The translations under genes and the position numbers were made by a program. A model generated the notes under the pieces. That model did no database searches and was not told the DNA's origin. It saw only the letters and a list, made by a program, of their open reading frames with translations. From an uncultured Polaribacter sp. (GTDB taxonomy: Bacteria > Bacteroidota > Bacteroidia > Flavobacteriales > Flavobacteriaceae): DNA of 64,000 bases. Position 1 is the stretch's first letter. Each line of letters starts with the position of its first letter. The stretch lies in NCBI GenBank assembly GCA_943788865.1, contig CALSRX010000004.1:496001-560000 (forward strand), written 5' to 3'. Shown piece after piece: positions 43,834 to 54,309 of this stretch.

Positions 43834-44675
43834 TTACAGTTTTAAATCCAGGAATTTACAGCACCATACAAGATTTTGGAAGGCCAGGTTTTGCAAATAT
43901 TGGTGTGCCGATTTCTGGAGTGATGGATTCGTATTCTGCTAAAATTGGAAATCAATTATTAAACAATAATAAAGAAGATGCTGTTGTAGAAATTACTTTT
44001 GGAGGATGTAAGTTTATGTTTGAAAAGGATATGAAAATTTGTGTTACAGGTGCAAACTTTAATATGAAAATTGATGATAAAGAAATGCAAATGTATTCGG
44101 TTTTAGAAGTAAAAAAAGGCTCAGTTTTATCATTTGGGAAGAAAGTAGTTGGAATTAGAACTTACTTAAGTGTTCAAGGTGGATTTCTGTCAGAAGTTGT
44201 ACTTACCAGCAAAAGTTTTTATAAAGGAATAACGGTTAATGATGTTCTTATGAAGGGAGATCAATTAAGAATGGATACTCATAATAGCATACATGTACAA
44301 ACGTTTTCAAAAATTAAAATTGATAAAAGCCATTTTAAAACAAATCAAATAGAATGCTATAAAGGGCCAGAATTTGATTTGTTATCAGAAGAACAACAAA
44401 AAGCATTGACTAAGAATTTATTTACAATTTCTAACGATAATAATAGAGTAGGTTATCGATTAGAAGAGTTGTTTAAAAATCAATTAAAACCCATTTTAAC
44501 ATCTGGAGTTTTGCCTGGCACGGTACAATTAACTCCTTCAGGAAAGCTAATTATTTTAATGAGAGATTGCCAAGTTACAGGAGGATATCCTAGAGTATTA
44601 CAACTTAATGAAAGTGGAATAAATAGGTTAGCACAAAAAACCACAAATGATAAATTGCAGTTTGTAATAAACTAA
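43830..44675 (+). CDS. pxpC: 5-oxoprolinase subunit C (KipA / biotin-dependent carboxyltransferase-like)
   Basis: A 281-residue subunit with the family start ITVLNPGIYSTIQDFGRPG and SGVMDSYSAKIGNQLL, then GVRTYLSVQGGF-type sequence and the closing SGVLPGTVQLTPSGKLIILMRDCQVTGGYPRV. It closes the operon and is followed by a terminator. Earlier names (KipA, urea amidolyase-like) reflect fold rather than activity. Confidence 0.94.
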   Translation: MITVLNPGIYSTIQDFGRPGFANIGVPISGVMDSYSAKIGNQLLNNNKEDAVVEITFGGCKFMFEKDMKICVTGANFNMKIDDKEMQMYSVLEVKKGSVLSFGKKVVGIRTYLSVQGGFLSEVVLTSKSFYKGITVNDVLMKGDQLRMDTHNSIHVQTFSKIKIDKSHFKTNQIECYKGPEFDLLSEEQQKALTKNLFTISNDNNRVGYRLEELFKNQLKPILTSGVLPGTVQLTPSGKLIILMRDCQVTGGYPRVLQLNESGINRLAQKTTNDKLQFVIN

Positions 44676-44706
44676 AAAAGCACCTCAATTGAGATGCTTC
44701 TTTTAT
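44676..44706. terminator. terminator after pxpC
   Basis: AAGCACCTCA/TGAGATGCTT stem with a short loop and T-rich tail on the right. hppA converges from the other side, so it may work in both directions. Confidence 0.8.
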
Positions 44707-44731
44707 GAATTAAATTCAAGAATTAATTGTT

Positions 44732-47242
44732 CTATTTTTCTTTAGTAATTTCTTCCTTGATGATTTTTTTCATTTTAACATGAGAATCAGATTTTTCTCC
44801 ATACAATTCATCAATCTTCGTTTTAACTTCCGTCGCAGTTCCTTTAATTTCTTGTACAGTTTGAGTCTTTTCTCCGTTGATGTTAGAAATAACTGTAACA
44901 GTTGCAGTTACTAAATCACCTTCACCTTTTTTCATTTCTACTTTAACTTCTTTAGAAGTATGCTCTCCAGTTTTCTCTGCAATAAATTTTGCATTTCCTT
45001 TAATTTCATGTTTAGCACCATCTTTGTCAATCCAAACTTTTACGTTTACATCTGAATGATCTTTATCAGCAGAATGACCTCCTAAAATAGGAGCAACTAC
45101 CAATCCAATTAAACAAGTTAATTTGATTAAGATATTCATTGATGGTCCAGATGTATCTTTAAAAGGATCTCCAACAGTATCTCCAGTAACTGCAGCTTTA
45201 TGTGCTTCTGAACCTTTGTAAGTCATTTCTCCATTAATTTCTACTCCTGCCTCAAAAGATTTCTTTGCGTTATCCCAAGCTCCACCAGCATTGTTTTGGA
45301 AGATTGCCCAAAGCACACCAGAAACAGTAACTCCAGCCATATAACCACCCAACATTTCAGCAATTGCTAAATTATCCATTCCAAATAACATTGGAACAAA
45401 AGTGATAATTAATGGGAATCCGATTGTTAATAAACCTGGAAGCATCATTTCTTTTAAAGACGCTTCAGTAGAAATAGCCACACATTTATCGTATTCTGGT
45501 TTCCCAGTTCCTTCCATAATTCCAGGGATATCTCTAAACTGACGACGTACTTCTTGTACCATTTCCATAGCAGCTTTTCCAACGGCATTCATTGCCAAAG
45601 CAGAGAATACAACAGGAACCATTCCACCCACAAATAACATAGCTAAAACAGGTGCTTTAAAAATATTAATTCCGTCAATTCCAGTAAACGTTACATAAGC
45701 AGCAAATAAAGCTAACGATGTTAATGCTGCAGAAGCGATTGCAAAACCTTTTCCTGTAGCAGCAGTTGTGTTACCAACTGAATCTAAAATATCTGTACGC
45801 TCTCTAACGATTGGGTCTTGCTCACTCATTTCTGCAATTCCACCAGCGTTATCAGAAATAGGTCCGAATGCATCAATAGCTAATTGCATAGCCGTTGTAG
45901 CCATCATTGCAGAAGCTGCTAAAGCAACTCCATAAAATCCTGCAAAAGCATAAGATGCCCAAATTGCACCAGCAAATAATAATACAGAAGGGAATGTTGA
46001 AATCATTCCGGTAGCTAAACCAGCAATGATATTTGTTCCTGCTCCAGTAGAAGATTGTTGTACAATTTTTAAGATTGGAGATTTTCCTAATCCTGTGTAA
46101 TATTCAGTTACTGATGAAATCACAGCTCCAACAATCAAACCAACTAATGTTGCGTAGAATACTCTCATTGAAGAAATTTCTTGTGGTCCTTCACCAAAGA
46201 ATTCCATTGTCATTGTTTCTGGTAACATCCAAGTAACCAATCCGAAACAAGAAACAGCTACCAAAATGATAGAAGTAATATTTCCAATGTTTAAAGCTCC
46301 CATAACTTGAGCTTCTTTTGCATCATTACTTTTAATTTTTACTAGCATTGTACCGATGATAGAAATGATAATACCAGCACCAGCAATTGCCATTGGTAAT
46401 AAAATTGGTCCAATTCCGCCAAAAGCATCATTGATACTTCCGCCCATGTCTTTTATCACATAGTTTCCTAAAACCATTGCAGCTAATACTGTTGCTACAT
46501 ATGACCCAAATAAATCTGCTCCCATACCAGCAACATCACCAACATTGTCTCCAACATTATCTGCAATTGTAGCAGGGTTTCTTGGATCATCTTCTGGAAT
46601 ACCAGCTTCTACTTTACCTACTAAATCAGCACCAACATCGGCAGCTTTTGTATAGATTCCACCACCAACTCTTGCAAACAATGCAATAGATTCAGCTCCT
46701 AATGAGAATCCTGCTAAGGTTTCTAAAACAATCGTCATGTCTGCAGTTGAGGTCCAAGCTCCATCCATAAAAAAGTTAAAGAAAATGATAAAAAATGCAG
46801 TTAACCCTAAAACGGCTAAACCTGCTACACCTAGTCCCATAACAGTACCACCTCCAAAAGATATTTTTAAGGCATTTGGCAAACTAGTTCTTGCAGCTTG
46901 TGTGGTTCTAACATTTGTTTTTGTTGCAATTTTCATTCCTATGTTTCCTGCAAAAGCAGAAAAAATAGCTCCAAAAATAAACGCAACTACAATTAACCAG
47001 TGTGTAGTTGGTACAACAAATGATACAATGGTTAATAAAACACTTACGATTACTACAAATATTGCTAATAATTTATATTCAGCATTTAAAAAAGCAAGAG
47101 CTCCTTCGTAGATGTGGTCAGAAATTTCTTTCATTTTTCCATCACCTGCATCTTGTTTCATTACCCAAGATTTCTTGATTAACATATAAATTAATCCTAA
47201 TGCAGCCAAAGCTATTGGCATGTAAATCATCATTGATCCCAT
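44732..47242 (-). CDS. hppA: membrane-bound ion-translocating pyrophosphatase
   Basis: Couples PPi hydrolysis to H+ and/or Na+ transport. It is 836 residues with about sixteen membrane helices and the family blocks [30 protein letters not shown] (substrate site; shown here by position about residues 190-219), [20 protein letters not shown] and late [13 protein letters not shown]. Near residue 488 the motif is [10 protein letters not shown], with Ala where K+-independent enzymes have Lys, so a K+-dependent type is predicted. After the last helix (GGHSADKD, about residue 716) comes an unusual charged tail of roughly 115 residues. Most hppA proteins end there. The ion pumped cannot be decided. 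Confidence 0.95.
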   Translation of the reverse strand: MGSMMIYMPIALAALGLIYMLIKKSWVMKQDAGDGKMKEISDHIYEGALAFLNAEYKLLAIFVVIVSVLLTIVSFVVPTTHWLIVVAFIFGAIFSAFAGNIGMKIATKTNVRTTQAARTSLPNALKISFGGGTVMGLGVAGLAVLGLTAFFIIFFNFFMDGAWTSTADMTIVLETLAGFSLGAESIALFARVGGGIYTKAADVGADLVGKVEAGIPEDDPRNPATIADNVGDNVGDVAGMGADLFGSYVATVLAAMVLGNYVIKDMGGSINDAFGGIGPILLPMAIAGAGIIISIIGTMLVKIKSNDAKEAQVMGALNIGNITSIILVAVSCFGLVTWMLPETMTMEFFGEGPQEISSMRVFYATLVGLIVGAVISSVTEYYTGLGKSPILKIVQQSSTGAGTNIIAGLATGMISTFPSVLLFAGAIWASYAFAGFYGVALAASAMMATTAMQLAIDAFGPISDNAGGIAEMSEQDPIVRERTDILDSVGNTTAATGKGFAIASAALTSLALFAAYVTFTGIDGINIFKAPVLAMLFVGGMVPVVFSALAMNAVGKAAMEMVQEVRRQFRDIPGIMEGTGKPEYDKCVAISTEASLKEMMLPGLLTIGFPLIITFVPMLFGMDNLAIAEMLGGYMAGVTVSGVLWAIFQNNAGGAWDNAKKSFEAGVEINGEMTYKGSEAHKAAVTGDTVGDPFKDTSGPSMNILIKLTCLIGLVVAPILGGHSADKDHSDVNVKVWIDKDGAKHEIKGNAKFIAEKTGEHTSKEVKVEMKKGEGDLVTATVTVISNINGEKTQTVQEIKGTATEVKTKIDELYGEKSDSHVKMKKIIKEEITKEK

Positions 47243-47302
47243 ATTTATTATTATTTTGATTAGTTTTTAACGGGCGTAAAGGTAACAAAATCAAACAGAA
47301 TG

Positions 47303-47335
47303 AAAAAGCCTTACAAATAGATTGTAAGGCTTTTT
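47303..47335. terminator. hairpin between ppa and hppA
   Basis: AAAAGCCTTACAA/TTGTAAGGCTTTT stem with T-rich runs on both strands. It would terminate ppa (minus strand) just before the hppA promoter region. Confidence 0.75.
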
Positions 47336-47359
47336 CTTTTTTAAATTTAAAATGATGAT

Positions 47360-47920
47360 TTAAATAGTAAAATTTCCAATTTTTTTATGTTCGCTTGTTT
47401 CGTATCGATTGATGCATTTATCAACAATATCATAGGCTTCAGAGGCATCTCCCCAACCACCAACATCTACTTTTTTCTTTTCTAAATCTTTATATACTTG
47501 AAAAAAATGTGTAATTTCTTTCACTTGATGTGGATTCATGTCAGACAAATCACTCAATTCATTCCAGATTGGATCAGAAACAGGAACACAAATAATTTTT
47601 TCATCTGGACCTTTTTCATCTGCCATATGAAAAACACCAATAGGTTTTACTTCCATCACACACATTGGGAATGTTGGTTCTGAACCTAAAACCAATACAT
47701 CCAAAGGGTCACCATCTAAAGCTAATGTTTCTGGAATAAATCCATAATCTGCTGGATACATCATAGAAGAAAATAACATTCTATCAAAACGAATTTTGTT
47801 CAATTCAAAATCGTATTCATATTTGTTTCTACTTCCTTTAGGTATCTCTATCAATACATCAAATGTTTTTCTTTCTTTTGCGCTCATTACAAAGTTTTTC
47901 TTGTGCTTTTTGGACGACAA
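47360..47920 (-). CDS. ppa: inorganic pyrophosphatase (soluble)
   Basis: A 186-residue cytosolic family I pyrophosphatase, hydrolysing PPi to drive biosynthesis. It has VLIEIPKGSRNKYEYD, the MYPADYGFIPETLALDGDPLDVLVL signature (split across residues 57-80) with its metal-binding acidic residues, and VGGWGDASEAYD. It sits upstream of hppA on the same strand, so the soluble and membrane PPi-consuming enzymes are adjacent. Confidence 0.96.
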   Translation of the reverse strand: MSSKKHKKNFVMSAKERKTFDVLIEIPKGSRNKYEYDFELNKIRFDRMLFSSMMYPADYGFIPETLALDGDPLDVLVLGSEPTFPMCVMEVKPIGVFHMADEKGPDEKIICVPVSDPIWNELSDLSDMNPHQVKEITHFFQVYKDLEKKKVDVGGWGDASEAYDIVDKCINRYETSEHKKIGNFTI

Positions 47921-47971
47921 AAGTAGTGATATTTTAAGGTTTTTAAACTATAAAAAAGGGCTTATTTTTGA

Positions 47972-50473
47972 TTAGAAATCTGTTTTTACACCAAAACGAA
48001 CTGCAAAATTTGGAGAAGGTAATCCGTTTATACTTGTGTGTTTACCTCGCCAAATAAAATCGACTCTTAATGGGCGAATATCTCCGTAACCAATATTTTC
48101 GAAGCCAAAACCGTATTCGTAATACATTTTATCTGTTGGAGCTACATAGGTAATATTCGATTTGTTGATGGCAATATTTTCATCAGAGATGGTTCCGTAT
48201 ACTGTTTTAAAAGTAACTAGACTTCTAAGTTTTAAGTGCTTTATAAGAGGAATTCTATTTAAAACAAACCCATTAAAATGCTGTTCAAAATGTCCAGATA
48301 TGTAGGTGTCAGTAACAAAATCATAATAATTCATTAATGAAAAAGTATTTTTTGTTAACCAATAGGTTTGATTTGCAGGAATTGGACTTAATAAAGTAAT
48401 TGGAACTTTTCCAAAAGTTTTACCACCATCAACCGTAGCAATTAATAATCCTAATTTGCCTAATAGTATGGGTTGGTTGTATTTAAATTGAATTTTATCA
48501 TAATTAAAATCACCATTTAAAAAACCTTTGTAACCTCTATGGTAATTTACCACTAAGGAAGGAAAAAGGTTTTTCCCCATTTTTTGTTCGATTCCAAAAC
48601 CATATTCAAATCTTCCGGGAGTATAGGCTATATAAATGTCTGTGCTCACATCTGTAACCTCTGATTGAACGCTATTGTTGTCGTCTAAATAATCTATTGA
48701 AAAATAGGTTGGTGATGCGCTTTTTATAATATTATAAGCACCTGAAATTCCGAAATGGAGATTTTTCTTGATTTCAATATCAAACTTTAAGGCAGTTCTA
48801 TTTACATCGGAAAGAAAGTAATTATCTCCTCTAGAAAATAATGCATTTGGATCAAATACATTTGCGTTTAAACCATTAGTATTTAATAGTTTTCCTCCTA
48901 ATTGCTCTATATCTTTTAAATAAGAAACTCCTATTGCAATTCTTGGTTTGTAGTTTAACAAGTATTTGGCCTCTGTCCCAAATTTATATCTTTTGTCTTT
49001 TGTTCCGTAACCAACAAATCCGCTTAACCTAAAACGATCTTCAGTGCTTTTAAAAGTTCTAAAGCCTAATTTTATTTTTATTCCTTCTACACTGTTTCTT
49101 ACAATTGTATTCCAATATTGACCAAATTGTAATGAAGGACCAATTGAAATATACCCAGTAGAAAGTGTGTTTAAAACACCGCTTATTTGCTTAATTTTCT
49201 TTTTGTTTTTAACAGAATTGATAAGTTCGTAAGTGAGTTTTTTTTCTGATGATTTGCTAATGCTATCCCAATAAGTTTCATTTTGGCTAAACTGTTTGGG
49301 CTTGTAACGTATAATTTTTTCTGAATAAAAATTATTTGGTAGTTTTTTGTCAAAAATATAATCAGAATAGCTGCTGGTTTTTTTTATGGTTAACCCTTTA
49401 TTGCTGTCATCCTTATCTGTAAGTGTGAAATCTCCAGAATAAATATCTTTTTTGGGTAAGTAAATGCTATCATCTTTAATCGTAAATTCTTTTTCGAAAG
49501 ATAATTTTCTAACAAAATTAAGATTGATGTCTTTATGTATTTTCATCTTAATTTTAGTGATTGAAAAATTTTTGTCTGCAACCCAAAAGAAACCTTCAAA
49601 AGCTAAATCGCCATTTCTTCTAGGAAAAAAATAAATGGAATAGGTTTTTTTGTTGTTAACAGTGATGCTATCATGAAGAACGTAATCGTAAGTTTCGAAC
49701 CCAGTTGTAGAGATAGGGCTAACAAATGATTTTTTTAATACTTCAATATTGTTTTTATGAATGTCAATTTCATTAAATGAATTAGACAATCTTTCAAAAA
49801 TAAATCCGTCTTTATTTACACCATTATTTTTTTCTGCTTCAACATCTTCTCTTACAGTGTTTAAGGTATTGTTTCCATAGATGTTTTTAACAGTTTCACT
49901 TAAAAAAAGCGGAATATAATAGTTGATTCCATCATCATTTGGAGGTAATTCTTCGAGTACTTTTTTATATTCTTTTTTAAAAATTTTTTTTAAGAAAAGT
50001 GAGTCTAAATTATTTAAACCAATTTCAGTGGTTATTAATTTTTTGTATTGATACGCTTTTACAAGTTTTAAACCATTTTTCTTTTTTCGACTCCAAATTT
50101 CTTTTAGAATTCTATAGGCAGGGTTCTCTTTCTTTTTAAGTCGTTTCTTAGGTTTTGAAACAATAACAATTTCATCAAGAAGATTACTTGCTTCTTTTAA
50201 AACAATTTTAAAATAGGTCTTTTTAGGAGAGAATTTTAAAGATAGTGTTTCGTAACCAACAAAAGAAATTTCTATACTACCACGGTTCTTTTGAGAAGTT
50301 AATTGAAATTTTCCATCAAAATCTGTGGTCATCCCATTGGTAGTATTCTTAAAATAGACATTTACATAGGGTAATGGCTCATTGTTAATGTCTACTATTT
50401 GTCCAGAAATTTCAAGCTGCGCATTGCTAACGAAACAAGTAAAAAGTAATAAAAGAGAGACAAATATTTTCAT
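47972..50473 (-). CDS. outer-membrane DUF5686 protein with carboxypeptidase-like regulatory domain
   Basis: An 833-residue protein with a signal peptide (to about residue 19, FVSNAQ), a CarboxypepD_reg-like domain (residues 22-110; GQIVDINNEPLPYVNVYFKN then TTDFDGKFQL and VSFVGYETL), and a DUF5686 body forming a long beta barrel with aromatic-alternating strands and a C-terminal FAVRFGVKTDF. Such proteins in Bacteroidota lie in the outer membrane; the substrate is unknown. A terminator for pdhB lies immediately upstream of its start. Confidence 0.9.
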   Translation of the reverse strand: MKIFVSLLLLFTCFVSNAQLEISGQIVDINNEPLPYVNVYFKNTTNGMTTDFDGKFQLTSQKNRGSIEISFVGYETLSLKFSPKKTYFKIVLKEASNLLDEIVIVSKPKKRLKKKENPAYRILKEIWSRKKKNGLKLVKAYQYKKLITTEIGLNNLDSLFLKKIFKKEYKKVLEELPPNDDGINYYIPLFLSETVKNIYGNNTLNTVREDVEAEKNNGVNKDGFIFERLSNSFNEIDIHKNNIEVLKKSFVSPISTTGFETYDYVLHDSITVNNKKTYSIYFFPRRNGDLAFEGFFWVADKNFSITKIKMKIHKDINLNFVRKLSFEKEFTIKDDSIYLPKKDIYSGDFTLTDKDDSNKGLTIKKTSSYSDYIFDKKLPNNFYSEKIIRYKPKQFSQNETYWDSISKSSEKKLTYELINSVKNKKKIKQISGVLNTLSTGYISIGPSLQFGQYWNTIVRNSVEGIKIKLGFRTFKSTEDRFRLSGFVGYGTKDKRYKFGTEAKYLLNYKPRIAIGVSYLKDIEQLGGKLLNTNGLNANVFDPNALFSRGDNYFLSDVNRTALKFDIEIKKNLHFGISGAYNIIKSASPTYFSIDYLDDNNSVQSEVTDVSTDIYIAYTPGRFEYGFGIEQKMGKNLFPSLVVNYHRGYKGFLNGDFNYDKIQFKYNQPILLGKLGLLIATVDGGKTFGKVPITLLSPIPANQTYWLTKNTFSLMNYYDFVTDTYISGHFEQHFNGFVLNRIPLIKHLKLRSLVTFKTVYGTISDENIAINKSNITYVAPTDKMYYEYGFGFENIGYGDIRPLRVDFIWRGKHTSINGLPSPNFAVRFGVKTDF

Positions 50474-50476
50474 AGC

Positions 50477-50513
50477 AAAAAAAAACCCTTTTTAATATAA
50501 TTTGATAAAAAGG
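50477..50513 (-). terminator. terminator of pdhB
   Basis: On the minus strand a CCTTTTTATC.../...TTAAAAAGGG hairpin is followed by nine T. It sits a few bases before the DUF5686 start, so the latter needs its own promoter or read-through. Confidence 0.6.
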
Positions 50514-50536
50514 ATTTTAAATGAGTTTAAATTTTT

Positions 50537-51515
50537 CTAAATATACAAAACTTCTTTTACCGCTTTAATAACATCATCAGAATTAGGTAACCAAGCTTCT
50601 AATAAAACTGGTGAATAAGGTGCAGGTGTATCTGCAGTTGTAATTCTTTTAATTGGAGCATCTAAATAATCAAATGCTTCGTCTTGAATTCTATAGGTTA
50701 TTTCTGAAGCAACACTAGCAAATGGCCAAGCTTCTTCTAAAACAACTCAATCTATTCGTTTTCTTTACAGATTTAATAATTGCAGCATGATCCATTGGAC
50801 GAACAGTTCTTAAATCAATAATTTCAACAGAAATATTTTCTTTGGCTAATTCTTCAGCTGCTTTGTATGCTTCTTTAATGATTTTTCCAAAAGAAACAAT
50901 GGTTACATCTGTTCCTTCTCTTTTAATTTCTGCAACTCCAATTGGAATCATATATTCTCCTTCTGGAATTTCCATTTTGTCACCATACATTTGTTCTGAT
51001 TCCATAAAAATTACAGGATCATCATCTCTAATAGCTGCTTTTAATAAGCCTTTTGCATCATAAGGATTAGAAGGTACAATTACTTTTAAACCTGGTGTGT
51101 TTGCAAACCAGTTTTCAAATGCTTGAGAGTGTGTTGCTCCTAACTGACCAGCAGATCCTGTGGGTCCTCTAAAAACAATTGGACAATTAAATTGTCCACC
51201 AGACATTTGTCTGATTTTCGCAGCATTGTTTATAATTTGATCAATTCCAACCAAAGAGAAGTTAAAAGTCATATATTCTACAATAGGTCTGTTTCCATTC
51301 ATTGCAGATCCAATCGCAATCCCTGCAAAACCAAGTTCAGCAATTGGAGTATCAATAACTCTTTTTGCTCCAAACTCATCTAACATTCCTTTACTGGCTT
51401 TGTAAGCACCATTGTATTCTGCAACTTCTTCACCCATTAAATAAATGCTTTCATCTCTGCGCATTTCTTCGCTCATTGCTTCGCAAATTGCTTCTCTGAA
51501 TTGAACTGTTTTCAT
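50537..51515 (-). CDS. pdhB: pyruvate dehydrogenase E1 beta subunit, frameshifted as sequenced
   Basis: The beta half of the E1 component of pyruvate dehydrogenase (2-oxoacid dehydrogenase family), which decarboxylates pyruvate with thiamine diphosphate. The first 260 residues (MKTVQFREAICEAMSEEM; VIDTPIAELGFAGIAIGSAM; GPTGSAGQLGATHSQAFENW) are in one frame. An extra base at about 50747 switches frames; restoring it gives LVVLEEAWPFASVASEITYR and a normal end at 50537, about 325 residues in all. Since the continuation is perfect, this is probably a sequence error. The alpha subunit is not adjacent. The gene is divergent from etfB across a strong palindrome. Confidence 0.88.
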
Positions 51516-51638
51516 TCTTTAATTTCTTCTTAAATTAAGTGAAGCAAAAATATAAAAATTAATATTATTACACGTCTTTGTTAGATTAAATAGCAGTTTT
51601 TTTAATCAATTTAACTTTTATACGCGTTTTTGATAAAA

Positions 51639-51664
51639 AATTTATTATGCACGCATAATAAATT
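51639..51664. promoter_or_regulatory. 26-bp palindrome in the pdhB-etfB promoter region
   Basis: AATTTATTATGC and its exact reverse complement flank a central AC, giving 12-base arms. It lies about 62 bases before etfB, 124 bases before pdhB, and next to a possible -7 box (TAAATTCG at 51678). Such length and symmetry suggest an operator for a dimeric regulator; acyl-CoA-responsive TetR proteins are a plausible class because ETF serves fatty-acid oxidation. No regulator gene is beside it. Confidence 0.6.
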
Positions 51665-51725
51665 GAAAAAAAAGTCATAAATTCGTAGCCATAAATAATG
51701 AAGTAATTATCAAAAAAATAATTAA

Positions 51726-52476
51726 ATGAAAATATTAGTATGTATTAGCCATGTGCCTGATACCACTTCTAAAATTAATTTTACAGAAAATGACACACAG
51801 TTTGATACAAACGGAGTTCAGTTTGTAATCAATCCGTATGATGAGTTTAGTTTAACAAGAGCCATGTGGTTTAAAGAAAAACAAGGAGCATCTGTAACAG
51901 TTGTTAATGTTGGAAACGCATCAACAGAACCTACCTTACGAAAAGCATTAGCCATTGGTGCAGATGCTGCAATTCGTGTGAATGCAGCAGCTACAGATGG
52001 TTTGTTTGTTGCAAAGCAATTGGCAGAAGTTGTTAAAAATGGAGGATTATGATTTAGTATTGGCAGGAAGAGAATCTGATCGATTATAATGGGGGTATGG
52101 TTCCTGGAATGTTAGCTTCATTAGTCGACTTTAATTTTGTGAATGGCTGTGTATGGTATTGAAGTAGAAGGAACTGCAGTTTCTCTTATAAGAGAAATTG
52201 ATGGAGGAAATGAAACACATGCATCTACCTTACCATTGGTGGTATGCTGGGCAGAAAGGAATTGTAGAAGAAAATGATTTAAGGATTCCGAACATGCGAG
52301 GAATTATGATGGCAAGAAAAAAACCATTAACGGTTGTTGAGCCATTAGAGATGAGAACTGCAACTGCTGCACAATCTTATGAAAAACCAGCACCAAAAGG
52401 AGCTGTTAAATTAGTAGATGCAGATAATATTGATGCGTTGATTGACTTATTACATAACGAAGCAAAAGTAATATAA
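51726..52476 (+). CDS. etfB: electron transfer flavoprotein beta subunit, frameshifted as sequenced
   Basis: The small ETF subunit that, with EtfA, passes electrons from acyl-CoA dehydrogenases to the quinone pool. The N-terminus (MKILVCISHVPDTTSK) and C-terminus (PNMRGIMMARKKPLTVVEP) are in frame with the family, but the middle has four single extra bases (near 52045, 52078, 52147 and 52243). Removing them restores YDLVLAGRESIDYNGG and the rest, giving about 248 residues. This looks like error in the sequence rather than decay. The gene starts an operon with etfA. Confidence 0.85.
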
Positions 52477-52566
52477 ACGGTATTATTGTTTCAACGTGTT
52501 CATGTTTTGGAACTTTAAAAAAACAATTCACAAATAAAACATTTACCAACTAAAAAATATAAGCAT

Positions 52567-53519
52567 ATGTCAGTTTTAGTATTTGCCGATTCATCGGAAG
52601 GAAAATTTAAAAAATCTGCTTTTGAAGTCGTTTCTTACGGGAAAAAAGTTGCAGAACAATTAGGTCAACATTGTTGCTGTTACAATAAACGCTTCAGATT
52701 CTCAGAATTATATAACTATGGAGCAGAAAAAGTAGTTTCTGTTTCTAATGATCAGTTAGAAACTTTCAATGCAAAAGGATATAGCTTCTGTATTACAACA
52801 AGTTGCCAAAGCAGAAAATGCAACTGTTGTAGTATAGATTCGAGTATTAATGGTTTGTATATAGCCCAATGTTGCTGTTAATTTAGAAGCTGGTTATGCA
52901 TCAAATGTTGTCGCTTTGCCTAGTCAAGCAAATCCCTTTACTAGTAAAAAGAAAAGCTTTTTCTAACAAAGCTTTTATCAACTACAGTATTGCATACAGA
53001 CATAAAAGTCATTGGTTTGGCAAAGAATTCTTACGGAGTTCATGAAAATCCAGTAGCAGGAACATCTGAAAGTCTTTGATGCTCAATCATCAGATTCGGT
53101 GTAACATCAGAAAAAGTAGAAAGAGCTACAGGAAAGGTAACCATTGCAGATGCAGATATTGTTGTTTCTGCAGGTAGAGGTTTAAAAGGTCCAGAAAACT
53201 GGGGAATGATTGAAGAGTTGGCAGAGGTTTTAGGTGCTGCAACTGCATGTTCTAAACCAGTTTCTGATTTAGGTTGGCGTCCTCATGGAGAACACGTTGG
53301 ACAAACAGGAAAACCAGTAGCTTCTAATTTATATATTGCAATTGGAATTTCTGGAGCCATTCAGCATTTAGCAGGGATTAATGCTTCAAAAGTAAAAGTG
53401 GTAATTAATACAGATCCAGAAGCGCCTTTCTTTAAAGCTGCAGATTACGGAATTGTTGGAGATGCTTTTGAGTTGTACCTGCATTGATTGAAAAGTTAAA
53501 AGCTTTTAAGCAGTCATAA
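52567..53519 (+). CDS. etfA: electron transfer flavoprotein alpha subunit, many frameshifts
   Basis: The larger ETF subunit, with an FAD-binding C-terminal domain. Family segments are spread over several frames: SVLVFADSSEGKFKKSAFE at the start, then NYGAEKVVSVSNDQLETF, and near the end VVSAGRGLKGPENWGMIEEL, DLGWRPHGEHVGQTGK (a typical FAD contact) and VINTDPEAPFFKAADYGIVGDAFE. At least eight one-base insertions or deletions are needed to join them. The pieces follow in the right order with no missing block, so I assign one gene ending at the TAA at 53519. It follows etfB by 90 bases. Confidence 0.82.
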
Positions 53520-53623
53520 TTAAGTACATTTAAAACTATTTTTATTAAAAATAGGGTTGCTAATTTTTCTTTTAAGATAAATTAGAAATCAACTCATTAT
53601 TTTTAGTAAATTGTGCCCATAAT

Positions 53624-53668
53624 AGGGCTGTCTAATATTAGGTTTTGCCAATTTAGAGAGCCCTTTTA
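53624..53668 (+). terminator. terminator after etfA
   Basis: AGGGCTgTCTAA pairs with TTAGAgAGCCCT (one internal mismatch) with a larger loop and TTTT after the stem, before the next gene. Confidence 0.55.
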
Positions 53669-53685
53669 TTTTATGAAGATTATTT

Positions 53686-54293
53686 ATGAGTTTAATAAAA
53701 CTTACAATAAAAGGAATTTCTTATAGTCAAACACAAAGTGGTGCTTATGCTTTAGTGTTAAGTGAAATGGATGGAACAGAACTTTACCTATTATTATTGG
53801 TGCTTTTGAAGCACAATCTATTGCAATTGCTTTAGAGAAAGAAATTAGACCTCCAAGACCTCTTAACACACGATTTGTTTAAAACTTTTTCAGATCGATT
53901 TTAATCAATGTCAAGCAGGTAATCATTCATAAATTAGTAGATGGTGTTTTCTTTTCTAGTTTAATTTCAGAAAAAAATGGAGTTGAAGAAATTATTGATG
54001 CAAGAACTTCAGATGCGATAGCCATTGCAGTTCGATTTAATGCGCCAATTTACACGTATGAAACGATACTAGATAAAGCTGGAATTTATTTAAAGGTAGA
54101 AGAAGAACTTTCATTAGAAGCTCCAGAGTTGGAAACGGATGAATTGATTTCAGAAATTATTTCTGAAACTTCTGAAGAAGCAAAAGAAAAAAAATCTTTA
54201 AAAGAATTATATAAAGAATTAGATGCAGCGGTGGCCAATGAAAATTATGAGTTAGCTGCTAAAATTAGAGATGAAATAAGTAAGCGCTCATAA
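53686..54293 (+). CDS. bifunctional nuclease family protein with UVR motif, frameshifted
   Basis: A DUF151 domain protein (so-called bifunctional nuclease), about 200 residues. It starts MSLIKLTIKGISYSQTQSGAY; later frames give IIGAFEAQSIAIALEKEIRPPRP and KLVDGVFFSSLISEKNG...DARTSDAIAIAVRF, and the C-terminal 40 residues form a UVR motif (LYKELDAAVANENYELAAKIRDEI). At least three small indels near 53785, 53865 and 53902 break the frame. The family cleaves RNA/DNA in vitro; its cell role is unclear. It stands between etfA and nupC. Confidence 0.8.
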
Positions 54294-54309
54294 AAATTAA
54301 AACCATATT

